DNA from: Deltaproteobacteria bacterium
Lineage (GTDB): Bacteria > Myxococcota_A > UBA9160 > SZUA-336
NCBI GenBank assembly: GCA_004356455.1
Contig: SMWZ01000217.1
Coordinates: 1-34,667 of the forward strand
Length of the DNA: 34,667 bases
Direction: 5' to 3'
The notes under the pieces: generated by a model
Databases searched by the model: none
What the model was told of the DNA's origin: nothing
Seen by the model: only the letters and a program-made list of their open reading frames with translations
In this document: positions 8,281 to 16,285 of the stretch, one piece after another
Numbering within the stretch: the stretch's first letter is position 1
Layout: each line of letters opens with the position of its first letter
Position numbers and translations under genes: made by a program

Positions 8281-9564
8281 ATGCGCGTTTTAGTCCTTGG
8301 CTCGGGGGGTCGCGAGCACGCCCTGGCCTGGGCGATCGGCCGCAGCCCGCGCGTGGAAGAGGTGCTGTGTGCACCGGGCAGCGATGGTATTCGTGCCGAC
8401 GCGCGCGTGCTGCCGGTGGATCCGGGCGATGCTGACGCCGTGGTCGCGCTGGCGCGCCGCGAGAGCGTGGAGCTGGTAGTGGTGGGCCCCGAGGCACCGC
8501 TGGTGCAAGGCGTGGCGGACCGACTCGAGGCCGCGGGCGTTCCCGTCTTCGGGCCCTCGGCAGAGGCGGCGCGCCTGGAGGGCAGCAAGGCCTTCGCCAA
8601 GAGCTTCATGAACCGGCACCGGATCCCGACCGCCGCGCATCGGGTGTTCGATGCTCCCGAGGCAGCCGAGCGCTACGTGGAGGAGCGGAACGGCCCGCTC
8701 GTGGTCAAGGCCGACGGGCTGGCGGGGGGCAAGGGGGTCAGCGTTTGCCGCGACGTGGACGAGGCCAAGCGGGCTATCCACGAGGCCATGCGCGAGCAGC
8801 GCTTCGGCCAGGCCGGCAAGCAGGTCGTGATCGAGGAGCGGCTCGAGGGTGAGGAGGCCTCGTACTACGCTATCTCGGACGGGCGGCACTTCGTGTGTCT
8901 GGCCGCGGCGCAGGATCACAAGCGGGCGCTGGATGGAGATGAGGGCGAGAACACGGGCGGCATGGGCGCCTATTCGCCCACGCCGGTCGTCGACGCAGCG
9001 CTCGAGCGCAAGATCGTCGAACGCATTGTGCGCCCCACGCTGACCGGCATGCGCAGCGAGGGGCGACCCTATCGAGGCGTGCTTTACGTGGGCCTCATGA
9101 TCGTGGACGGAGACCCCTACGTGATCGAGTTCAACGTCCGCTTCGGCGATCCCGAGACACAGCCGCTGCTGTTTCGCCTCGAATCGGATCTGGTGCCTCT
9201 GCTCGAGGCCGCGGCGCGTGCAAGCCTGGGCTCCGAGGGGGAGGCACAGCTGCGCTTCGGCGACCCGGCCGTGTGTGTGGTGCTGACCAGCGCAGGCTAC
9301 CCGCGCGGCTTTGCCACCGGCTTTGTGATCGAGGGACTCGAGGCCCATGCGTCGGCTCCGGACGTGAAGATCTTCCACGCGGGCACGCGCTTCGAGAGCG
9401 GTAGCTGGCGCACCGCCGGTGGGCGCGTGCTGGGCGTCACCGCGCGTGGCTCGACCCTCGCTGCTGCGCGCCAGCGTGCCTACGAGGTCACTCGGTCGAT
9501 CCGCTTCAAGGGCGTGCACGTGCGCACGGACATCGCACGGCGCGCACAGGGGTCGGACGCGTGA
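8281..9564 (+). CDS. purD: Phosphoribosylamine-glycine ligase (PurD)
   Basis: A 427-residue ATP-grasp enzyme that makes glycinamide ribonucleotide in purine synthesis. It starts MRVLVLGSGGREHALAW, the standard PurD N-terminal fold. It contains VVVGPEAPLVQGVAD, FGPSAEAARLEGSKAF, VVKADGLAGGKGV, DHKRALDGDEGENTGGMGAY and FNVRFGDPETQPLL. Length equals the family norm. The ATG is 23 bases after the lipoprotein gene, and the stop overlaps the next gene in a GTGA junction. Confidence 0.97.
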   Translation: MRVLVLGSGGREHALAWAIGRSPRVEEVLCAPGSDGIRADARVLPVDPGDADAVVALARRESVELVVVGPEAPLVQGVADRLEAAGVPVFGPSAEAARLEGSKAFAKSFMNRHRIPTAAHRVFDAPEAAERYVEERNGPLVVKADGLAGGKGVSVCRDVDEAKRAIHEAMREQRFGQAGKQVVIEERLEGEEASYYAISDGRHFVCLAAAQDHKRALDGDEGENTGGMGAYSPTPVVDAALERKIVERIVRPTLTGMRSEGRPYRGVLYVGLMIVDGDPYVIEFNVRFGDPETQPLLFRLESDLVPLLEAAARASLGSEGEAQLRFGDPAVCVVLTSAGYPRGFATGFVIEGLEAHASAPDVKIFHAGTRFESGSWRTAGGRVLGVTARGSTLAAARQRAYEVTRSIRFKGVHVRTDIARRAQGSDA

Positions 9565-10157
9565 TCCTCGATGTGGAGGCCGCGGCGCAGCGCCTCGCCG
9601 CAGGGGAGGTGGTGGCATATCCGACCGAGACTGTGTACGGGCTGGGTGTGGATGCTGGCTCGAACGCCGCCCTGGCCCGTCTCTACCAGCTCAAGGGCCG
9701 CGAGCCCGCGCGCGCTCTCTCCGTTCTGGTGCCCGATCTGGCGGGCCTGGAGCGGCTCGTCCCCCAGCTTCCCGACGTCGCAAAGAAGCTCGGCCGCTGT
9801 TTCTGGCCGGGTCCGCTCACGCTGGTAGTTGCGGTGGCGGGCGAGGAGTTCTCGCTGGTGTCGAGCGCGTATGGAGTGGGCTTCCGCTGCTCCGCTCACC
9901 CCACCGCTCAGGCCCTGGCACGGGCCAGCGAGCGTCCGGTGATAGCGACCAGCTGCAATCGCAGCGGAGCTGCACCCTGTCGTAACCCGGAGCAGATCCA
10001 GCAGGCCTTCGGCAGCGAGCTGCCGATCGTTAGCGGTGAGCCCGCCGGAGGCCTCGAGCCTTCGACCGTGGTGGCGGTCGCGTCCAGCGGACGCACTCTG
10101 CTCCTACGTGAGGGCTCCATCCCGTACACGCGCCTGCTGGAGGAGCTTGCGGCGTGA
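9561..10157 (+). CDS. tsaC: L-threonylcarbamoyladenylate synthase (TsaC/Sua5/YrdC family)
   Basis: A 198-residue YrdC-domain enzyme that makes threonylcarbamoyl-AMP for the t6A modification of ANN-reading tRNAs. Diagnostic segments are YPTETVYGLGVDA (19-31), KGREPARALSVLV, FWPGPLTLVV and GFRCSAHPTAQAL. The usual T-S-A-N-x-S-G motif reads TSCNRSG, an Ala-to-Cys change next to the conserved Asn. It has the short TsaC form without the Sua5 C-terminal domain. GTG start overlaps purD (GTGA). Confidence 0.92.
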   Translation: MILDVEAAAQRLAAGEVVAYPTETVYGLGVDAGSNAALARLYQLKGREPARALSVLVPDLAGLERLVPQLPDVAKKLGRCFWPGPLTLVVAVAGEEFSLVSSAYGVGFRCSAHPTAQALARASERPVIATSCNRSGAAPCRNPEQIQQAFGSELPIVSGEPAGGLEPSTVVAVASSGRTLLLREGSIPYTRLLEELAA

Positions 10158-11335
10158 GTGACGTGCGGCCCTTTCGAGCGCTGCGCTACGTCCGCGATCC
10201 GGGGCCCCGCATCGCTCCGCCCTACGACGTCATCAGCCAGTCCGAGCGCGAGCTGCTGGCGGCCGAGCCGGAGAACATTGTTCACCTCACCTTGCCCCCC
10301 GGGCCCCAGGGCGAGCGGGACTACGCTGCGGCCACACAGACGCTGGCCCGCTGGCTGCGCGAGGGAGTGCTCACGCGTGAGCCCGAGGAGTGTCTGTATG
10401 TGCTGGAGGAGCGCATCGCGGACGGGCGCGTACGCAGGGGGTTCCTCGGGCTGCTGCGCCTGGCCGACTACGAGGAGCGTGTGGTCCTGCCCCACGAGCG
10501 CACCATGGCGGGTCCCAAGCGGGATCGACTGCTGCTCACGCGCGCGGTGCGGGCGAATCTGGAGCCGTTGCTCTTCATGTACGAGGATCGCGACGCCAAG
10601 CTCGCGCTGCTGCTGGAGGCAGCCACGCGGGGGCGTGCGCTCACAGCCTGCAGCGACTCCGACGGTCGCAAGCTCGCGCTGTACGCGGGCCCGACGAGTG
10701 AGGGTGTGGCCGCGGTGAGGACCGTGCTGGCGGACCGCCCGCTGATCATTGCCGATGGTCACCATCGCTACGAAACCATGCTGGCCTATCGCAACGAGTG
10801 CCGCGAGCGCGCTGCGGACCCGGATGCTCCCCACGAGTTCGTTCTGGCCTATCTCGTGAACGCGTTCGACCCGGGCTCCCAGATCTTTGCCATCCACCGT
10901 GTGCTCGAAGGAGAGATCGCGGACCCTGCGCCCGTGCTGAAGCGCGCGGGTTTTCGGCTCGAGCGGCGATCCGAGACGAGCGCCGGGGCGCTGCTCGAGC
11001 TGCTGGAGCAGCAGCGGGAGCGGGCTCATGCGCTGGTGCTCGCGCGTCCCGACGGGCCCTGCCTGCTGGCTTCGCGGCCGCGCGGCGCGGAGCTCGACGT
11101 CGAGGTGCTGCACAGCGAGCTGCTGCCGAGCCTCGGAGGTGAGCTCAGCTTCGATGCCCAACCGGCGCGCCTGCTCGAGCGCGTGCGTCGCTCCGAGGTC
11201 TCGCTCGGGATCCTGATGAACCCGCTCGACGCCGACGCGCTCTTCCACGTGGTTCAAAGGGGCAAGGTCCTGCCCGAGAAGTCGACTTTTTTCAGTCCCA
11301 AGGTCCCGAGTGGTCTGGTGATCCGCGAGCTTTAG
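10154..11335 (+). CDS. DUF1015 family protein
   Basis: A 393-residue protein of the widespread DUF1015 family (unknown biochemical function). Recognisable family segments are an N-terminal PFRALRY, IAPPYDVIS (20-28), the central IADGHHRYETMLAYR and the C-terminal VLPEKSTFFSPKVPSGLVI. GTG start overlaps the tsaC stop (GTGA), making a three-gene purD-tsaC-DUF1015 unit. No catalytic role is assigned; the conserved GHHRYET segment looks like a functional centre. Confidence 0.9.
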   Translation: MSDVRPFRALRYVRDPGPRIAPPYDVISQSERELLAAEPENIVHLTLPPGPQGERDYAAATQTLARWLREGVLTREPEECLYVLEERIADGRVRRGFLGLLRLADYEERVVLPHERTMAGPKRDRLLLTRAVRANLEPLLFMYEDRDAKLALLLEAATRGRALTACSDSDGRKLALYAGPTSEGVAAVRTVLADRPLIIADGHHRYETMLAYRNECRERAADPDAPHEFVLAYLVNAFDPGSQIFAIHRVLEGEIADPAPVLKRAGFRLERRSETSAGALLELLEQQRERAHALVLARPDGPCLLASRPRGAELDVEVLHSELLPSLGGELSFDAQPARLLERVRRSEVSLGILMNPLDADALFHVVQRGKVLPEKSTFFSPKVPSGLVIREL

Positions 11336-11345
11336 CCCGGATTTC

Positions 11346-11464
11346 TCACCCGGTGGCCTACTGCGGATGCCAATTGCACGCCATACCGAGGCACACGCGC
11401 AGCCGTGTGCCGTGCCGGCAGGCGGGCTTGCCCGCCGATAACCGGCCAGTACGGCCACCCGGTG
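11346..11464. repeat. Composite inverted-repeat element with a central palindrome
   Basis: In the convergent gap between the DUF1015 gene and the DUF721 gene. Outer arms at 11346-11362 and 11448-11464 are inverted copies with one mismatch and one inserted base. Inside, a perfect 7-bp stem (GGCGGGC/GCCCGCC, 2-base loop) lies at 11421-11436. The central part, about 11413-11446 read on the minus strand, is a diverged copy of the palindromic repeat at 22633-22739. It may also serve as a bidirectional terminator. Confidence 0.7.
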
Positions 11465-11475
11465 AGCTATCCAGG

Positions 11476-11811
11476 CTAGGCCTGCTCCAGCGGACCCACG
11501 CGCAGGCGCAGGTCTCGGACGAGCGGCTCCCCGACGGCTTCCTCGATGCGCGCCAGGATGCGCGGCTTCTCCAGCTGGATGCGCTGCATCCAGCCCGAGT
11601 CCCGAACCCGCGCATACAGCACTCCGTTCCGGATCCCGTCGGGTCGGCAGTGGCGCGCGAAGCCCTCCCCCAGTGCAGCGTCCCACACCCGCAGCAGGCG
11701 CACGGCGCTGGAGGCGGCGCCGAGACCGATCTCGTCGAGCACCAGGGGAACCAGCTCACCTACTCGCTGCGGCTCTCCGGGACGCGGGTTGGGTCGCTCG
11801 CTGCGCGGCAC
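11476..11811 (-). CDS. DUF721 (DciA-like) protein
   Basis: A 111-residue DUF721 protein. After a Pro/Arg-rich start it shows LVPLVLDEIGLG, LLRVWDAALGEGFARHCRP, and a C-terminal block GVLYARVRDSGWMQRIQLEK then ILARIEEAVGEPLVRDLRLRVG, the usual DUF721 pattern of a W-x-x-x-V/A-G segment and a KH-like strand-helix unit. Relatives include DciA, the helicase operator for DnaB loading, but many DUF721 proteins are uncharacterised. GTG at 11811 is the best start (34 bp from the divergent zinc-ribbon gene). Confidence 0.85.
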   Translation of the reverse strand: MPRSERPNPRPGEPQRVGELVPLVLDEIGLGAASSAVRLLRVWDAALGEGFARHCRPDGIRNGVLYARVRDSGWMQRIQLEKPRILARIEEAVGEPLVRDLRLRVGPLEQA

Positions 11812-11845
11812 GCCCGTACCCTAGCATTTGCTAAGTTGGCTCGGC

Positions 11846-12037
11846 GTGACGCAGGCCCGGCTCTTCAAGTGTGATTTCTGTGGCCGCGAGGTCCCGCGGG
11901 TCCGCCGGATCGCGCTCGACCGGGGCTACGATCGTCTGGGGCAGCGGCATGCGGTGCGGTACGCCTGTGACGCCTGCTCGCGTAGCAAAGAGGCGGAGCG
12001 CGTGCACCCGGTTGACGCCTCGCCCAAGCCCTTATAG
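11846..12037 (+). CDS. Small zinc-ribbon protein (two CxxC motifs)
   Basis: A 63-residue protein starting at GTG 11846 (a TTG at 11828 is an alternative). Cys9/Cys12 (CDFC) and Cys41/Cys44 (CDAC) form a four-cysteine zinc ribbon around a basic, Arg-rich middle (VPRVRRIALDRGYDR). It is divergent from the DUF721 gene and upstream of rpsP. The stop codon lies within a 9-bp hairpin. I do not recognise a named family. The basic zinc-ribbon character suggests nucleic-acid or ribosome association, as inference. Confidence 0.7.
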   Translation: MTQARLFKCDFCGREVPRVRRIALDRGYDRLGQRHAVRYACDACSRSKEAERVHPVDASPKPL

Positions 12038-12045
12038 CTTGGGCG
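12021..12045 (+). terminator. Hairpin overlapping the zinc-ribbon stop codon
   Basis: A perfect 9-bp stem, CGCCCAAGC (12021-12029) with GCTTGGGCG (12037-12045), and a 7-base loop that contains most of the TAG stop (12035-12037). Only TCCTT follows, not a full T tract, so it is a weak intrinsic terminator, an attenuator ahead of rpsP, or an mRNA-stability hairpin. Confidence 0.5.
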
Positions 12046-12093
12046 TCCTTGCGAACGGGGCCCGCACCGGACGGGCCGCCTGGAGCTGCCTGC

Positions 12094-12396
12094 ATGGTTA
12101 AGATCCGTCTGTTTAGGACCGGGACGACCAAGCGACCGATGTATCGGATCGTGGCGATCGACTCGCGCCGCCAGCGCCAGGGCCGGGTCCTCGAGATCCT
12201 GGGGACCTATCAGCCTCGTGCCGACGGGGCAGTCACCCTGGATGACGCGGCCCTCGACCGCTGGGTGGCCCAGGGTGCCCAGCTCTCGGACACGGTCCGC
12301 TCCCTGGTGAGGAAGCATCGCAAGCAGGTGCCAGCGGCCGAGGCCGAGGTCCCGACCGACGAGGCGCCCGCTGCGGAGTCGGCGCCCGCGTCGTAG
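12094..12396 (+). CDS. rpsP: 30S ribosomal protein S16
   Basis: A 100-residue S16. It starts MVKIRLFRTGTTKRPMYRIV, then VAIDSRRQRQGRVLEILGTYQP, the standard S16 core, and has an Ala/Glu/Pro-rich acidic tail (VPAAEAEVPTDEAPAAESAP). The ATG at 12094 is preferred over the longer reading because a TGGAG Shine-Dalgarno sits about 8 bases upstream and S16 proteins begin MVxIRL. It opens the rpsP-khpA-rimM-trmD-rplS operon. Confidence 0.97.
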   Translation: MVKIRLFRTGTTKRPMYRIVAIDSRRQRQGRVLEILGTYQPRADGAVTLDDAALDRWVAQGAQLSDTVRSLVRKHRKQVPAAEAEVPTDEAPAAESAPAS

Positions 12397-12414
12397 CCGG
12401 CAGGCGATCGCAAC

Positions 12415-12660
12415 ATGAAAGACCTGATCCATTTCATTGCTCAGGCTCTAGTCGAGCATCCGGCCGAGATCGAGGTGCATGAGGTGGAGGCCGGGCGGGG
12501 CCTGCAGCTTAGGGTCGCCGAGGACGACCTGGGTCGGATCATCGGACGCAAGGGGAAGACGGCGCAGGCGATGCGCACCCTGCTGAAGGTGGCCGAAGGC
12601 GGGCGCGGGGGTGGATGCTCGTTGGATATCGTGGGCCCATCGGAGAGCGGCGCGGAGTGA
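12415..12660 (+). CDS. khpA: KH-domain RNA-binding protein KhpA
   Basis: An 81-residue single KH-domain protein (YlqC/KhpA). The GxxG RNA-binding loop is in GRIIGRKGKTAQAMRTLL; MKDLIHFIAQALVEHP is the usual N-terminus. KhpA proteins bind small RNAs and other transcripts, often with KhpB. It occurs between rpsP and rimM in Firmicutes and deltaproteobacterial-type genomes and is absent from this position in Enterobacteria. Confidence 0.95.
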   Translation: MKDLIHFIAQALVEHPAEIEVHEVEAGRGLQLRVAEDDLGRIIGRKGKTAQAMRTLLKVAEGGRGGGCSLDIVGPSESGAE

Positions 12661-12666
12661 GGCTGC

Positions 12667-13242
12667 ATGGGTACCTCAAGCGCGAGCGGGGTCCGGAGAG
12701 CGGCTGGAGATGGAGGAGAGGCGTTCGTCGATCTGGGCCGGGTGGTTCGCCCCCACGGCTTCGACGGTACGCTCCTGATCGAGCTCTACGGGGACGATCC
12801 CGCCAACCTGCTGGCCGCTGAGGTCGTCACCCTCAGCGCTGAGCCCGGCACGATCCCGTTTCGGGTTCGCTGCGCGCGCGAAGCGGGGTCCTCTCAGGGG
12901 CATGCCCGGGTTCGTATGGCGCTGAGCGGGCTCGACTCCCGTGAGCGGGCGGAGGTCTGGAGCGGTGCGCGGCTCTCGATCCCTGAGCAGGCCTTGCGGT
13001 CCCTGCCGGAGGGGGAGTTCTACTGGCGCGAGCTCATCGGCCTGCGCTGCCGACTGCTCGATGGCCGGGATCTCGGGGTGATCCAGGAGATCTGGCCCGG
13101 CGCCCAGAACGACGTGCTGGTGGTGCGCGCCGGCAGCGTCACCCGACTTGTGCCGGCCCTGCGCCAGCTGCTGGTGCGCCTGGACCGCGCCGCGGGCGAG
13201 CTCTGGATCGATCCGCCCGCCGGCCTGCTCGAGGAGGAGTGA
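12667..13242 (+). CDS. rimM: Ribosome maturation factor RimM
   Basis: A 191-residue 16S-processing factor that helps assemble the 30S head and binds S19. The N-terminal domain has FVDLGRVVRPHGFDGTLLIEL. The PRC-barrel domain shows EGEFYWRELIGLRCRLLDGRDLG, then GAQNDVLVVR and the closing strand VPALRQLLVRLD. A GTGA overlap couples it to trmD. The first ~18 residues (Ser/Gly/Ala-rich) are variable and the start could lie slightly downstream. Confidence 0.94.
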   Translation: MGTSSASGVRRAAGDGGEAFVDLGRVVRPHGFDGTLLIELYGDDPANLLAAEVVTLSAEPGTIPFRVRCAREAGSSQGHARVRMALSGLDSRERAEVWSGARLSIPEQALRSLPEGEFYWRELIGLRCRLLDGRDLGVIQEIWPGAQNDVLVVRAGSVTRLVPALRQLLVRLDRAAGELWIDPPAGLLEEE

Positions 13243-13985
13243 GCGTGGCCCGAGGGCCCGAGATCGATATCGTCACGCTCTTCCCAGAGCTGCTGGAGCC
13301 CTTCATCAAGGGCGCGGTGCTGGGTGCGGCGCTGCGCGATGGGCGCGTGCAGGTCCGTGTGACAGATCTGCGGGCCTATGCGACCGACCGGCATCGGACC
13401 GTGGATGACACCCCCCTGGGAGGGGGGGACGGGATGGTGCTCAAGTGCGAGCCCACGGTTGCGGCCATCGAAGCCGTGCGGCAGCCGCAGGGGCGCGTAT
13501 TGGTGCTCAGCCCCCGGGGCCGGCTCTTGGATCAGGACCTGGCGCGCGAGCTGGCGCTGGAGCGCCAGCTCGTCCTGGTCTGCGGTCGCTACGCGGGGCT
13601 GGATGAGCGGATTCTCGAGGAGACGGGTGCGGAGGAACTCTCGATTGGGGATTATGTGCTCTCGGGTGGGGAGGCCGCGGCGCTGGTGGTGACGGAGGTT
13701 GTGACCCGCCTGATTCCCGGCGTGCTGGGAAACCCCAGTTCGCCCGAGCGTGACTCCTTCTCGGAGGGCCTTTTGGAACACCCGCAATACACTCGCCCCA
13801 GGGTCTTTCGCGGGCGTAGAGCGCCCGCGGTACTGCTCTCGGGGAATCACGCGGAAATCGAGCGCTATCGTCGGAGGGAGTCGCTGCGGCTGACCTTCGA
13901 GAGAAGGCCCGACCTGCTCGAGTGCGCGGAGCTGGGTGAGGAGGACCGCAGGGTCTTGCAGGAGCTGAAGCATGAGAGAGATTGA
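13239..13985 (+). CDS. trmD: tRNA (guanine37-N1)-methyltransferase TrmD
   Basis: A 248-residue SPOUT methyltransferase that makes m1G37 using S-adenosylmethionine. Key segments are [45 protein letters not shown] (trefoil knot) and [15 protein letters not shown], followed by the [16 protein letters not shown] block that recognises the G36-G37 context. GTG start at 13239 overlaps rimM (GTGA), with another GTG at 13245. The 3' end overlaps rplS by 14 bp. Confidence 0.97.
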   Translation: MSVARGPEIDIVTLFPELLEPFIKGAVLGAALRDGRVQVRVTDLRAYATDRHRTVDDTPLGGGDGMVLKCEPTVAAIEAVRQPQGRVLVLSPRGRLLDQDLARELALERQLVLVCGRYAGLDERILEETGAEELSIGDYVLSGGEAAALVVTEVVTRLIPGVLGNPSSPERDSFSEGLLEHPQYTRPRVFRGRRAPAVLLSGNHAEIERYRRRESLRLTFERRPDLLECAELGEEDRRVLQELKHERD

Positions 13986-14337
13986 AAAAATCGGGGCTGA
14001 GGCGCTGAGAACCGACCATCCGGATTTCCGACCGGGCGATACGGTACGTGTACACGTGCGCATCAAGGAGGGCGACAAGGAGCGCATCCAGGTCTTCGAG
14101 GGAATCGTGATCGCTCGCAAGCGCGGCGGCATCCACTCGACCTTCACCGTGCGCAAGATCTCCTACGGGGTAGGGGTCGAGCGGATCTTGCCACTGCACT
14201 CCCCGTTGATCGCGAAAATCGAGGTGAAAGCGCAGGGACGCGTGCGGCGCTCGCGCCTCTTCTACCTGCGCCACCTCAGCGGGAAGGCTGCACGAATCCG
14301 CAATCGCCTCGACCAAATGCGAAAGCCCAGCTCGTAA
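13972..14337 (+). CDS. rplS: 50S ribosomal protein L19
   Basis: A 121-residue L19. Characteristic segments are [56 protein letters not shown] and [11 protein letters not shown]. Its ATG lies inside the end of trmD (14-bp overlap). In related genomes rnhB often follows; here an unrelated large ORF takes that place. Confidence 0.97.
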   Translation: MREIEKIGAEALRTDHPDFRPGDTVRVHVRIKEGDKERIQVFEGIVIARKRGGIHSTFTVRKISYGVGVERILPLHSPLIAKIEVKAQGRVRRSRLFYLRHLSGKAARIRNRLDQMRKPSS

Positions 14338-14343
14338 CGCGCA

Positions 14344-16137
14344 ATGCGGATCCATGGGATCCACGTGCAGGGACTGAGGGCTCCGACGGGCCAGCATCGT
14401 CTCCGCCTGGATCCGGGCTACAACGTGCTGCTGACACGTGATGAGCAGGGTGGCGCGGGGCTGGCGGCCCTGCTGTGTGCGTTCCTCTATCCGCGTACAG
14501 ATCTCGGGAACTTGGAGCTCTGGCGTGATCCGGCTGCCGGGCTGCCCTCGCGTGCGGGTCTGGCCTTCGCCAGTGAACCCGACGTGTTTCGGCTGATCAT
14601 GGATCTGGACAAGCAGCGTCTGGTGCTCGGACGCCACGACTCCGAGTCCAACGAATACCAGCGTGTGTGCACCGATCTGGGCGAGATCGAAGCCCGTTTG
14701 CGCGCAGCGGGCCTACCGAGCCGCGAGGAGTTCATGACGCTCCAGCTCTGTCAGGGGCTGGCTGAGGCTGAGACCGAGCCGACACCGCCCCCGGAGTTGT
14801 CGCCCCGCCCTCCGCGCTTTCCGCACGCCGAGCTCCCTGCCGAGCGGGAGCGGCTGCAGCAGGAGCTCTCGCAGGCGAAGAGCGCCCAAAGCGAGCGCGC
14901 AGCGGCGGAGCGCCGCGTGGGCGAGCTACGCCAGCTGCGTGATCGCCTGGCAGTGCTCGAGCATGAGCACCAGGCGCTGACCGCGGAGGTCCAGCGCCGC
15001 GCCGAGTTCGGGAGCGAGATCGAGGAGCTGAATGGGCGACTGAACGGCTGGCGGGATGAGGAGGCTCAGCTCGGGCGTGAACGCGCGAACAGTGAACACT
15101 CGCGTCGCGAACTGCTCGACGAGCGCACCGCGCTGCGACGGATCCCGGCGCGCCAGGCCCTGCCGCTCTGGATCGGCCTGATCCTGGCCGTTCTGGGTAG
15201 CCTGGCCGGCTTCGCGGGCCACCCGCTCTTCTACGTCTTCGGGCCACTCGGCGCCGCAACCGTGCTGGGGGCGCTCTTGATCTCGCGCAAGGCTCGCCGA
15301 CGCATGGGGACGATCGAGGCCCGTCTGGCCGCTCTACGCGTGCGGGAGCGGGGGATGGAACGGAACTTTGAGCTGCACAGCGCGCCGCTGCGCGAGCTGA
15401 TGGGGAGCGCGGGTGTCGGCACGCTGGAGGAGCTGGCCCAGCGCTCATCGGACTATCACAAGCTCGTCGGGCGCGCGCACGAGGTCGAGCGCGAGCTGGC
15501 CGAAACGCGGAACGCGCTTCCCAAGGTGGAGGAGGAGCTGCGCCAGCTCGAGGCCTTGCTTGCGGCTCCCGTGGACCTTCCGGACCCGGCCGAGATCCGC
15601 GAGAACCTGGCCCAGCTGTCGAAGCTGGAGGCGGCCTTGCCCGTGGCCGACGTGGTCCCGCGGCAGGCGCCAGCGCCGCAGGTCCGTGGCCGGCTGAACG
15701 CGCTCGATCGCATGGTCCACGCGGCCACACTCGCCAGCGGACTTTCCGAAGCGGAAGTCTTCACGCGGCTCGCGTCCATCGTTCCGGTCTACGTGCGCGC
15801 GCTCAGTGTGGGGCAGTTCACGCAGCTGGAACGGCGTGAGTTCGAAGGCTGGCTGCTGCGCGCCCAAGCCGCTGGGGAGACCGTCCGCTACGAGGGTCTG
15901 TCCGACGCTCAACGCTTCTCGGTCGAGCTGGGTTTCCGCCTGGCGCTGCTGGAAATCATGGCTCCAGCACTGAGCGTGCCGCTGATCCTGGGTCCCACGC
16001 TGCCCGTGGAGCAGGGAGAGGCACGGGTCGCTATGGCGCGCGCGCTGCACCGGCTGAGCTCCGCCGTGCAGGTGATCCACATCGCCGTGGGCGGTGGCCC
16101 CTGGCTCGAGCACGCCGACCGCAGCCACGTGATGTGA
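14344..16137 (+). CDS. Rad50/YhaN-like membrane-hairpin protein with degenerate ATPase motifs
   Basis: A 597-residue protein starting 6 bases after rplS. The plan resembles YhaN/SMC-like AAA proteins. The N-terminal strand (MRIHGIHVQGL) leads to the P-loop position, but residues 30-40 read LTRDEQGGAGL, without the GxxxxGK[ST] lysine. Coiled coil spans about 163-265 and 322-410 and is interrupted by a membrane hairpin (about 274-291 and 294-314). The C-terminal ABC-like part has a signature-type LSDAQRFSVELGFRLALLE (519-537), but the Walker-B position reads VPLILGPTLP (546-555), lacking the usual Asp-Asp/Glu. It is probably a pseudo-ATPase with a structural role. Reading frame is intact, so it is under selection. 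No substrate or pathway is known. Confidence 0.75.
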   Translation: MRIHGIHVQGLRAPTGQHRLRLDPGYNVLLTRDEQGGAGLAALLCAFLYPRTDLGNLELWRDPAAGLPSRAGLAFASEPDVFRLIMDLDKQRLVLGRHDSESNEYQRVCTDLGEIEARLRAAGLPSREEFMTLQLCQGLAEAETEPTPPPELSPRPPRFPHAELPAERERLQQELSQAKSAQSERAAAERRVGELRQLRDRLAVLEHEHQALTAEVQRRAEFGSEIEELNGRLNGWRDEEAQLGRERANSEHSRRELLDERTALRRIPARQALPLWIGLILAVLGSLAGFAGHPLFYVFGPLGAATVLGALLISRKARRRMGTIEARLAALRVRERGMERNFELHSAPLRELMGSAGVGTLEELAQRSSDYHKLVGRAHEVERELAETRNALPKVEEELRQLEALLAAPVDLPDPAEIRENLAQLSKLEAALPVADVVPRQAPAPQVRGRLNALDRMVHAATLASGLSEAEVFTRLASIVPVYVRALSVGQFTQLERREFEGWLLRAQAAGETVRYEGLSDAQRFSVELGFRLALLEIMAPALSVPLILGPTLPVEQGEARVAMARALHRLSSAVQVIHIAVGGGPWLEHADRSHVM

Positions 16138-16249
16138 TCCCGGCACGTTTTCTCGGCTGTGCTCCCCCTCCGACGGACTGCCCTCCGCTTCCACTCCTAA
16201 CGAGCTCCATCGACAACGGTCGTGTGAACGGAAGTTACTGGCCCTGGGG

Positions 16250-16285
16250 CTAGTATCCTGTTCCTAGCTAGTGTCCTGCTCCTAG
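16250..16285. repeat. 18-bp tandem duplication between convergent genes
   Basis: Two adjacent 18-bp units, 16250-16267 and 16268-16285, both fitting CTAGTRTCCTGYTCCTAG and differing at two positions. Each unit begins and ends with CTAG, a rare tetranucleotide in many GC-rich genomes. The yraN stop codon (16282-16284) lies in the second unit. Confidence 0.75.
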
